Source: Burkholderiales bacterium
Lineage (GTDB): Bacteria > Pseudomonadota > Gammaproteobacteria > Burkholderiales > Burkholderiaceae_E
Direction: 5' to 3'
Assembly: GCA_017307915.1 (NCBI GenBank)
Contig: JAFKGG010000389.1
Location: forward strand, 1 to 36,024
Length of the DNA: 36,024 bases
Part shown: in pieces, positions 16,319 to 26,140 of the stretch
Layout: the number at the start of each line of letters is the position of its first letter
How positions within the stretch are numbered: the first letter of the stretch is position 1
Notes under the pieces: model-generated
Told to the model about the DNA's origin: nothing
The model's input: only the letters and a program-made list of their open reading frames with translations
The model's database searches: none
Made by a program: the position numbers and the translations under genes

Positions 16319-17602
16319 ATGTCGACGTCTGCCCCCAGCGTGGTGCTCGTGGTCTGCGACAGCCTGCGCCCCGATCTGGTCGATGCGCGCACGGCGCCGA
16401 CGCTGGCGCGGCTGCGCGATGAAGCAGCTTTCTACCTGTTCTTTCGCGGCGTGTTTCCATCGACCACGCGCACCAGCGCAGCCAGCATCGCCACCGGCTG
16501 CCTGCCGGCGCGACATGGGCTGCTCGGCAACACCATGGTGCTCGACGAAGGCGATGGCTTGAGTTGCCTGTCGGCGGGGCGGCCCGACTTCTTCGAGCGC
16601 TTGCGTCGCGCCACTGGCCGCGCGCTGGGCCGGCCGACGCTGGCCGAGCGCGTCAGCGCGCTGGGGCCGGCAATCGTGATGTCGAACGTGTCGCCCGGCG
16701 CGGCCTATGCGCATGACCCGGAAGGGGCCGGCTTCGTCTATCACCGCGCCGGCTCGTTCGGGCCCGGGCGCAGCGTGCAGGCCGACGGCTTGCAGATCGC
16801 GGTCGGCGCGCAGGGCGATGCGCAGATGACGCAGCGTTTCTGCGCGGCGCTGGAACAGCGCTCGCCGCCGCTGGCCGTGCTGTGGCTGTCCGAGCCCGAC
16901 CATACCGGACATCATTTTCCGCTCGGCTCGCCCGAGCATCGCCGTGCGATCGGCGCGGCGGATCAATGCGTGGCGCGCGTGCTGCAGACGATCGACCGCC
17001 TCGATCCGTCGCAACAGCGGATTCTGTGCGCGGTGTGTTCCGACCATGGCATGGAAACGGTACGCCAGCGCGTCGATATCGCGGCGCGGCTGGTGCAGGC
17101 CGGCTGGAAGGCTGCCCCCGATTCGTCGGAGCTGGTCGTGGCACCGCAGGGCACGTCGGCGATCCTGCATTTTGCGCCGCAGGCGGCGGCGCTGGTCGAT
17201 CGCGTCGCCTGCTGGCTGCTCAAGCAGGATTTCGTCGACCGTGTTTTCGTCGGCGCCGATCTGGCTGCACTCGGGCTGCCGGCCGGCGGCTCGCTGGCGA
17301 TCGCGTTGACGCTGGCCGGCGATGACCAGGTCAACGAATACGGCGTGGCGGGTCGGCGCGACGTGGCCGAGAACGCGCTGGGCGGCGAATCGAAACCCGG
17401 CAACGGCCAGCACGGCGGGCTCGGCCGCCACGAGCAGCGGCCGTTCCTGGCCTTGCGCGGCGGCGGCTTCGAGCCGGGCCACCGCGTCGAGCCGGCCAGC
17501 CTGGTCGATCTGGCACCGACCTTTCTTCGTCATCTGGGGCTGCCGGCCGGCGGCGTCGATGGCATGGCGCTATCGACGGCGCGGCCTGGCCGCAATGCCT
17601 GA
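16319..17602 (+). CDS. alkaline-phosphatase-superfamily hydrolase related to PhnA/NPP
   Basis: A 427-residue cytoplasmic enzyme of the phosphodiesterase/nucleotide-pyrophosphatase branch. Every expected active-site residue can be placed by comparison with the neighbouring PhnA: D14 (VVCDSLRPD), a Thr nucleophile T50 or T49 (FPSTTRTS), D194 and H198 (EPDHTGHH), D242-H243 (SDHGM) and H365 (GQHGGLGRHE). It is thus a probable zinc-dependent phosphate- or phosphonate-ester hydrolase. The ATG at 16319 is used; a TTG at 16307 would overlap the upstream stop. It could cleave a monoester left by the phosphodiesterase, or be a second C-P hydrolase. The substrate is unknown. Confidence 0.82.
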   Translation: MSTSAPSVVLVVCDSLRPDLVDARTAPTLARLRDEAAFYLFFRGVFPSTTRTSAASIATGCLPARHGLLGNTMVLDEGDGLSCLSAGRPDFFERLRRATGRALGRPTLAERVSALGPAIVMSNVSPGAAYAHDPEGAGFVYHRAGSFGPGRSVQADGLQIAVGAQGDAQMTQRFCAALEQRSPPLAVLWLSEPDHTGHHFPLGSPEHRRAIGAADQCVARVLQTIDRLDPSQQRILCAVCSDHGMETVRQRVDIAARLVQAGWKAAPDSSELVVAPQGTSAILHFAPQAAALVDRVACWLLKQDFVDRVFVGADLAALGLPAGGSLAIALTLAGDDQVNEYGVAGRRDVAENALGGESKPGNGQHGGLGRHEQRPFLALRGGGFEPGHRVEPASLVDLAPTFLRHLGLPAGGVDGMALSTARPGRNA

Positions 17603-20349
<2,747 letters not shown>

Positions 20350-20365
20350 AGGCAGTTCGTTAGCC

Positions 20366-22066
20366 GTGCAGATCCTGCTCAACCTTCTGGCCGGCGTCGC
20401 CCTGCTGATCTGGGGTACGCACATCGTGCGTACCGGCATCGTGCGGGTGCTCGGCCCCAACCTGCGCCGGCTGCTGGCGCGCAGCGTCGGCAATCGCGGC
20501 GCGGCGTTCGCCAGCGGCGTGGGCGTGACGGCGCTGATGCAGTCGTCGAGCGCCACCGCGCTGATCGTCAGCTCGTTCGTCGGGCAGGGCCTGATCTCGC
20601 TGGGGCCGGCGCTGGTCGTGATGCTGGGCGCCGACGTCGGCACGGCGCTGATGGCGATGGTGTTCTCGCTGGATCTGCGCTGGCTGTCGCCGCTGCTGAT
20701 CTTCTTCGGCGTGGTGATCCACTTGCCGCGCAAGAGCTCGCGCGCCGGGCAGATCGGCCGCGTGCTGCTGGGGCTCGGGCTGATCATCCTGGCCTTGCAA
20801 CTGGTGATGCTGGCCACCGAGCCGATCAAGCAGGCGCACGGCGTGAAGGTGATCTTCGCTTCGCTGTCGGGCGACATCGTGCTCGACATGCTGATCGGCG
20901 CCGTGTTCACCATTCTGTCGTGGTCGAGCCTGGCGGTGGTGCTGCTGGCTTCGACCTTCGTCGCGTCGAACCTGATCACGGTGCCGGTGGCGATGAGTCT
21001 GGTGCTGGGCGCCAATCTCGGCAGCGGGCTGCTGGGGCTGATCGTGAACCTGCGCGCGCCGGGCGCCGGCCGCCACGTGGCGCTCGGCAACCTGCTGTTC
21101 AAGCTGGCCGGTTGTGCGGTGTTCGCGCTGAGCCTGCCTTGGGTGGTCGAGCTGATCGCGCGCTTCGATCCCGATCCGCGGCGGCAGGTGCTGGATTTTC
21201 ACGTGCTGTTCAACGTGGCACTGGGCGTCGTCTTCATTTTCCTGACCGAGCAGGTGGCGCGGCTGGCCTTGCGCTGTCTGCCGCCGGCCAATGGACCGGC
21301 GGTGAGCGTCGAGCCGCGTCATCTCGATCCCAATGCACTACAGACGCCCGCGCTGGCGCTGGCCAATGCGGCACGCGAGACGCTGCGCATCGGCGATACG
21401 GTCGAGCAGATGCTGAGCGGCGTGCTGCACGTCATCCGCAGCAACGATGCACGCATCGTCGACGAGCTGGTCAGGCTCGAAGACGACATCGATTGCCTGT
21501 ACACGGCGGTCAAGCGCTATCTGACGCAGATCGGCCATGCCGTGCTCGATGATCGCGACAGCCGGCGCTGGTCCGAGATCATGCAGATCACGATCAATCT
21601 GGAACACGTCGGCGACATCCTCGAGAACATGCTGCAGGATCTGCGTGACCGCAAGATCGCGCATCACCTGTCGTTCTCGAACGCAGGCATGCAGGAGATC
21701 GAAGAACTGCACGCGCGCCTGGTCGCCAATCTGCGGCTGGGGCTGTCGGTGTTCCTGAACGGCGACGTGACCAGCGCGAAGATGCTGCTGGCCGAGAAGG
21801 AGCGTTTTCGTGACCTGGAGCGCGCCTATTCGGCGACGCATCTGGATCGGCTGCTGGAGCGGACCACGCAGTCGATCGAAACCAGTTCACTGCACCTGGA
21901 CATCATCAGCGACATGCGGCGCATCAACTCGTTCTTCTGCTCGACTGCCTACCCGGTGCTCGAACGGGCCGGCGAATTGCGCGGCAGCCGCTGGCGCGGC
22001 GAGGCCGCCGGGCCGGGCCCGGCGGCGGGCATCGATCTCAGCCGCGCGAGGCCGAGCGACGCTTGA
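20366..22066 (+). CDS. Na/Pi cotransporter family protein with PhoU-like C-terminal domain
   Basis: A 566-residue inner-membrane protein of the NptA/YjbB family. The GTG start at 20366 gives the family N-terminus (LLAGVALLIWGTHIVRTG). Two inverted-repeat transport motifs are visible: Q59-SSSAT in the first half and S185-WSSLAVV in the second, with about eight or nine hydrophobic segments to residue 315. The rest (about 330-545) is a helical PhoU-like domain with INLEHVGDILENM. E. coli YjbB, of the same architecture, is linked to Pi export. Sixteen bases separate it from phnY, so co-transcription is likely, and Pi released by PhnA is a natural substrate. Direction of transport is inferred. Confidence 0.86.
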   Translation: MQILLNLLAGVALLIWGTHIVRTGIVRVLGPNLRRLLARSVGNRGAAFASGVGVTALMQSSSATALIVSSFVGQGLISLGPALVVMLGADVGTALMAMVFSLDLRWLSPLLIFFGVVIHLPRKSSRAGQIGRVLLGLGLIILALQLVMLATEPIKQAHGVKVIFASLSGDIVLDMLIGAVFTILSWSSLAVVLLASTFVASNLITVPVAMSLVLGANLGSGLLGLIVNLRAPGAGRHVALGNLLFKLAGCAVFALSLPWVVELIARFDPDPRRQVLDFHVLFNVALGVVFIFLTEQVARLALRCLPPANGPAVSVEPRHLDPNALQTPALALANAARETLRIGDTVEQMLSGVLHVIRSNDARIVDELVRLEDDIDCLYTAVKRYLTQIGHAVLDDRDSRRWSEIMQITINLEHVGDILENMLQDLRDRKIAHHLSFSNAGMQEIEELHARLVANLRLGLSVFLNGDVTSAKMLLAEKERFRDLERAYSATHLDRLLERTTQSIETSSLHLDIISDMRRINSFFCSTAYPVLERAGELRGSRWRGEAAGPGPAAGIDLSRARPSDA

Positions 22067-22820
22067 ACCCACCCAACGCGAACAGGCCGGCGCCGAGCAG
22101 CAGCGCGGTACCCGGCAGCGGCACGTCGCCGATCACTTCGCGGGTCAGCGCGACGCGGCCCAGAATGTAAGCGCTATTCGTCATGTCTTCCGTGGTCCAG
22201 AAGCCGTACACCTTGCTGCCGTCCAGCAGCTCGAAGCCGCGGATGTCGAGCGTGTACAGATCGCCATTGACGACGAAGCTGTCCGACAGCGAGTTGTAGT
22301 TCATCGTCACCCGATCGGCGCAGCCATTGATGTTGACGCCTGTATTGTTGGCGGAACCGTTCGCACACGGGTTCGAGCCGTTCGGCGTTTCGAAGTGGGT
22401 GAAGTCGTAGACGAAGCTGTAGTTGCTCTGCAAGACGCCGTCGACCTTGACGTCGGCCGAGATGGTCAGCCGCACGCCCTCGGCGCCGGTGCCGCTGGAG
22501 ATCGGAAAGTTGAAATGCGTGAAAGTACCCAGCACCAGATCGTTGGATGGGCTGGGCGGCAGAATGGCCGTGGGAACGGTCGGGCTGGTCACCCCTTGGA
22601 ACCGGTAGCCACTTTGCTGCGGTTGGCCCGAAGGCGTTCCCCATTTGACCGTGGTGTCGGAGCTGCCGTTGCCGCTGTAGGAGACGCTGGAACCGCCGAT
22701 GGCGTTCGACCAGGTTCCGACGATGTTCTCGAACGTGACTACCGCGGCGTGGGCTGCGCCGGTAGCGAGCAGTGCTGAAGCCGCGAAAGCGCTTGCCAGC
22801 AGTGTTTTACGGATACTCAT
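22038..22820 (-). CDS. THxN-family PEP-CTERM exported protein
   Basis: A 260-residue secreted protein. It has a Sec signal peptide (ASAFAASALLATGAAHA, cleavage near residue 25), a beta-rich, Gly/Ser/Asn/Thr-rich body containing GTFTHFNFPI, the THxN motif that names the family, and a C-terminal sorting tag: VPLPGTALLLGAGL followed by hydrophobic residues and FKRR. Such tags are cut by exosortase, and tagged proteins are linked to exopolysaccharide production. AGGAGAGG lies just before the ATG at 22820. Its last 29 bases overlap the end of the convergent Na/Pi gene. No exosortase gene is in the window. Two Cys flank an Asn-rich loop and may form a disulphide. Confidence 0.87.
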   Translation of the reverse strand: MSIRKTLLASAFAASALLATGAAHAAVVTFENIVGTWSNAIGGSSVSYSGNGSSDTTVKWGTPSGQPQQSGYRFQGVTSPTVPTAILPPSPSNDLVLGTFTHFNFPISSGTGAEGVRLTISADVKVDGVLQSNYSFVYDFTHFETPNGSNPCANGSANNTGVNINGCADRVTMNYNSLSDSFVVNGDLYTLDIRGFELLDGSKVYGFWTTEDMTNSAYILGRVALTREVIGDVPLPGTALLLGAGLFALGGFKRRSASRG

Positions 22821-22853
22821 GAATCCTCTCCTGGGGTGTTGTGCCTTGGCGCA

Positions 22854-22868
22854 GCGAAAAACATGCCA
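22854..22868 (-). promoter_or_regulatory. predicted sigma-54 promoter of the PEP-CTERM gene
   Basis: Reading the minus strand, TTGGCATGTTTTTCGCT gives the -24 GG and -12 GC dinucleotides exactly ten bases apart and matches most of the TGGCACG-N4-TTGCW consensus. Transcription would start near 22842, leaving a leader of about 22 bases that contains the AGGAG ribosome site. Control by RpoN with the PrsK/PrsR pair is known for PEP-CTERM systems, which makes the position meaningful. Confidence 0.65.
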
Positions 22869-23077
22869 ACACAGGGAAAGGACTCGAATGCAGGCCGTGT
22901 TGTAAATTCTTTCGACGGCCGTAACGGAACCGAGTTGCACGACGCGCATTCGCCGCAGCGCCTTGTTGCAACTGTGCTTTATCTGTGCACTCTGAAGCCG
23001 ACGATTGAAGCGAGGGGCAGTGCCGGCGATGCCGTTTGCCGGGTGCCCGGCGCTTGTTCGAACTGTGTAAAGCGCCG

Positions 23078-23099
23078 GCATGATGCATATGCATCATGC
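23078..23099. repeat. perfect 22-bp palindrome at the end of the second LysR gene
   Basis: GCATGATGCAT is followed directly by its reverse complement ATGCATCATGC with no loop. It covers the stop codon of the LysR gene ending at 23094, and on the plus strand it is followed by ATTTTT. It could be a protein-binding site, or a weak hairpin with a T-run reading rightward, though no gene ends there on the plus strand. Confidence 0.6.
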
Positions 23100-24029
23100 A
23101 TTTTTCGCGGCCTTTCTCACCAGCTCGATGAAGGCGGTGACCAGCGGGGCACGGCTGTCGTCTGCCCGCGTCACGATGCCGACCGGCGGCATCGAGATGG
23201 CGATGTCCAGGCGCAGCGCTTTGGTGTGCCCGCGCGCCTGGTACATCTGCGCGATGCTGCGCGGCATGGCTGCCACCATGTCGGTCTGCGCCAGCGCCGT
23301 GTCGATCAGCAGCGAGGAATTGGTTTCGATCCGCACGCTCGGGCGCGCGATGCCGTGTTCGACGAAGATGCGTTCCAGTTCCTGCCGCATGGGTGCGCGC
23401 TCGGGCGGCAGGATCCATTCGTATCGGGCAAGATCGGCCACGGTCACTCTTCGCTTGCGCGATAGCGGGTGACTCGGCCGAACCACCAGGCTCACCGGCT
23501 CGGCATACAGGGCCTCTGACGTGAACTCGCGGCCCGCCGTTTCCTGCGTCAGCCGGGCGAGCACCAGATCGAGTTCCTTGCGTTGCAATGCCGCCAGCAG
23601 GCTTTCGACCGAGCCCTCGACCACGCTGACCACGAGCCCGGGCATGCTGGTGTGCGTCCTGGCGATCACGCCATGGAACAGCATCGGGATCGCGACGGAC
23701 AGCGTGCCGATCCGCACCCTGCCCGAGGCGCCCGAGGCGACCAGATGCGTTTCAGCGAGCGATTCGCCGGCCTCGTGCAGCAGCAGGCGTGCCCAATGGA
23801 TGGCCGTCTCGCCGGCAGCGGTAGGCCGCACGCCGCGCGCCTGGCGCTCGAAGAGCTGCACCCGATAGAGGTCTTCCAGTTCCCGCAGCAGCTTGCTGGT
23901 CGCAGGCTGGCTGAGGTTCAAGCGCGGGGCGGCCTGGTGAATATTCAACGTATCGCCCAGCGCGTCGAGCAGTTCCAGGTGGCGCAAGCGCAGCCGCGAA
24001 CGGATGCGGTTGTCGAGTTGCGGATGCAT
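23094..24029 (-). CDS. LysR-family regulator of the adjacent catabolic operon
   Basis: A 311-residue LysR regulator of the GbpR/CbdB-like type. The helix-turn-helix is at residues about 20-55 (DTLNIHQAAPRLNLSQPATS followed by KLLRELEDL), and the effector domain follows (RVRIGTLSVAIPMLFHGVIA onward). GGAGACC precedes the ATG at 24029. It is divergent from the MBL-Bug-aldehyde dehydrogenase-SDR operon with a 108-base shared control region that holds a clear interrupted palindrome. It most likely activates that operon on binding its substrate or an intermediate. Confidence 0.9.
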   Translation of the reverse strand: MHPQLDNRIRSRLRLRHLELLDALGDTLNIHQAAPRLNLSQPATSKLLRELEDLYRVQLFERQARGVRPTAAGETAIHWARLLLHEAGESLAETHLVASGASGRVRIGTLSVAIPMLFHGVIARTHTSMPGLVVSVVEGSVESLLAALQRKELDLVLARLTQETAGREFTSEALYAEPVSLVVRPSHPLSRKRRVTVADLARYEWILPPERAPMRQELERIFVEHGIARPSVRIETNSSLLIDTALAQTDMVAAMPRSIAQMYQARGHTKALRLDIAISMPPVGIVTRADDSRAPLVTAFIELVRKAAKNA

Positions 24030-24045
24030 GGCCGGTCTCCGTAAA

Positions 24046-24064
24046 GGATTCCTGAAACGAATCC
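24046..24064. promoter_or_regulatory. LysR-type operator GGATTC-N7-GAATCC
   Basis: A perfect interrupted palindrome with a T-N11-A core sits in the divergent gap, 17 bases from the regulator's start codon. A second, weaker inverted pair TCCGA-N12-TCGGA follows at 24070-24091 on the operon side. Such a recognition site plus activation site is the usual layout for LysR control. Confidence 0.62.
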
Positions 24065-24137
24065 ATCGATCCGAATATTTGGCTTGTCGGAATTGGTTGG
24101 CAGCTTAACATCGAGGCATTCAGAACGAAGGACGTCC

Positions 24138-25031
24138 ATGAAGATCACCATGCTGGGGACCGGCGCTGCGCTGCCCGATCCGGACCGAGGCCAATCGGCC
24201 ATCCTCATCTCCACCGATTCCGGCCGGCACTACCTGCTGGATTGCGGCGAGGGGGCCACCCGCCAGATGGTGCGCGCCAACATCAATCCCGCTGACGTCG
24301 GCGTGGTGGTTCTGACGCACCTGCACCACGATCACATCTGCGATTTTCCGTACTTCGTCATCTCGGGCTGGATGCTCAATCGCGCCACCGCGCCGGTGCT
24401 GCTGGGGCCGAAGGGCACCAAGCATTTCGTGCGCCATCTGTTCGAGGACGGCGCCTATCGCACCGACTTCATCGCGCGCTCGGCCTATGCCTTGCGCAAG
24501 GAGAACCTGCAGGCCGTTCGCCCGGACGTACGGGAGATGCAACCGGGTCTGGTGTATGAGGATGACGAGGTGCGCATCACCGCGCTGCACGTCGATCACC
24601 TGCCGCACGAGGTCTGTGAGTGCTTCGGTCTACGGGTCGAGGTGGAAGGCAAAGTCATCGCCTTCAGCGGCGACACGAAGCCCTGTGCTGCCATGGTGGA
24701 ACTCGCACGCGACGCGGACTTGCTGATCCACGAATGCACGTTCCCGCAGTCGTTCATCGATCATCGCGCCAAGACCGGTGTCGGCACCTATGCGCACACC
24801 AGCCCGTTGGGGCTGGGCAAGATCGCAAGCGAATCGGGGGCCAGGAGCGTGGTCGCCACGCATTTCGGGCATTTCGATTCCACCTCGCCCGTTCTCAAGC
24901 GCGCGGCCGGCAAGCACCTGCCGACTGAACTGATGGGGCCGCATCTGCTCGAAGAGGTTGTTGCCGACATCCGGAAGAACTATGACGGTCCGCTTCGCCT
25001 TGCCCACGATCTGATGCGGATCGATCTTTGA
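24138..25031 (+). CDS. metallo-beta-lactamase-fold hydrolase (RNase Z/AtsA-like)
   Basis: A 297-residue protein of the metallo-beta-lactamase fold. It begins MKITMLGTGAALPDPDRGQS, typical of the RNase Z/arylsulfatase-like branch, and has the metal motif H61-x-H63-H64-D65-H66 (LTHLHHDHICD), a further His in HVDHLPHE, Asp in FSGDTK and His in THFGHF. AAGGA is 5 bases before the ATG at 24138. No signal peptide, so cytoplasmic. In this catabolic operon it probably hydrolyses an ester, lactone or sulfate ester rather than tRNA. The substrate is unknown. Confidence 0.84.
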   Translation: MKITMLGTGAALPDPDRGQSAILISTDSGRHYLLDCGEGATRQMVRANINPADVGVVVLTHLHHDHICDFPYFVISGWMLNRATAPVLLGPKGTKHFVRHLFEDGAYRTDFIARSAYALRKENLQAVRPDVREMQPGLVYEDDEVRITALHVDHLPHEVCECFGLRVEVEGKVIAFSGDTKPCAAMVELARDADLLIHECTFPQSFIDHRAKTGVGTYAHTSPLGLGKIASESGARSVVATHFGHFDSTSPVLKRAAGKHLPTELMGPHLLEEVVADIRKNYDGPLRLAHDLMRIDL

Positions 25032-25087
25032 TCGCTGCGGCGGGCATGAATCGCACGAGCATTTCAATACACTTTGGGGATAGCAGC

Positions 25088-26074
25088 ATGAAAGATCGAC
25101 TGGTGATTCGTCGACGTGAGGTACTGGCCGGCGTCGCGGCTTCCTGCATGGGCTTTGCATTGCCGTCGCTGGGCCAGGACAGGCAGTTTCCGAAAAGGTC
25201 GGTGCGCTTCGTCGTGCCGTTCGCGCCCGGGGGCGCCGCGGACGTGGCCACCCGGCCGCTCGCGAAAGAGCTGGAGCCGGTGTGGAAGCAGCCGGTGCTG
25301 GTCGACAACCGGCCCGGCGGACTGTTCATGATCGGCTTGCAGGCCGCCCTTCAGGCGCCGGCCGATGGCCATACGCTGATGTACCTCACCAACAGCATGG
25401 CTGCGGTGCAGGCCGTGCACAAACAATACGATCTCAGCCGCCAGCTGATCCCGGTGACGCAGACGGTCAGCTTTCCGATGGTGATGCTGGTGCCGGGAAA
25501 TTCGCCGTTCAAGACGGTGAAGGATCTGGTTGCATATGCGCGCGAGCACCCGAACAAGCTGCGCTACTCTTCGGTCGGGGTCGGCAGCACCGAGCATCTG
25601 AAGACCGCCGAATTCCAGAAGGCCGCGCGCTTCGAGGCCGACCACATTCCCTACAAGTCCGGCCCCGACATGGTGATGGGCCTGCTCAGCGCGCAAGTGG
25701 ATCTGACCCTGACCGCTGCCAACTTCGCTTACACCTATGCGCCCAAGGGCCAGGTGCGGGTGCTTGCCGTCCTGGGCAGCCAGCGGATCAAAGAGATGCC
25801 GGACGTTCCCACGCTGAGAGAAACCGGCTTCGACGTGTCCCCGTTCAACTTCTGGAGCGGCTATGCGGTCAAGGCCGGAACGCCGGCATCCGCCGTGCAA
25901 CAGATCTACCAGGATCTGGCAACGGCGGCCGTCACCCCCTTCATGAACGAGACCCTGGCCGGGCTGGGGATGTCGCCCGCGGTCAGCAAATCCCCCGACG
26001 CGTTCGCCAAGCTGATTGCCGATGAACTGGCTTGGGCGATGGAGCAGGCGAAGGGAATCGATCCGGCTTCCTGA
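25088..26074 (+). CDS. Bug-family (TctC) periplasmic binding protein
   Basis: A 328-residue extracytoplasmic binding protein of the tripartite tricarboxylate transporter family. The signal region has a twin-arginine look (RRREVLAGVAASCMGFALPS) with likely cleavage after LGQ. The body carries the family words VRFVVPFAPGGAADVATRPL and HIPYKSGPDMVMGLLSAQVDL. Bug proteins bind carboxylates, aromatic acids or amides. No TctA/TctB membrane genes are in the window. The start at 25088 is chosen just before the signal; an ATG at 25046 is possible. Placed second in the operon, it probably captures the operon's substrate. Confidence 0.88.
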   Translation: MKDRLVIRRREVLAGVAASCMGFALPSLGQDRQFPKRSVRFVVPFAPGGAADVATRPLAKELEPVWKQPVLVDNRPGGLFMIGLQAALQAPADGHTLMYLTNSMAAVQAVHKQYDLSRQLIPVTQTVSFPMVMLVPGNSPFKTVKDLVAYAREHPNKLRYSSVGVGSTEHLKTAEFQKAARFEADHIPYKSGPDMVMGLLSAQVDLTLTAANFAYTYAPKGQVRVLAVLGSQRIKEMPDVPTLRETGFDVSPFNFWSGYAVKAGTPASAVQQIYQDLATAAVTPFMNETLAGLGMSPAVSKSPDAFAKLIADELAWAMEQAKGIDPAS

Positions 26075-26140
26075 GCGGGTGCGGTGCCCCGGCTTCAAAG
26101 CACTACCCGGAGGCGATTGCCCCGCCCCGCAGGAGACTTC

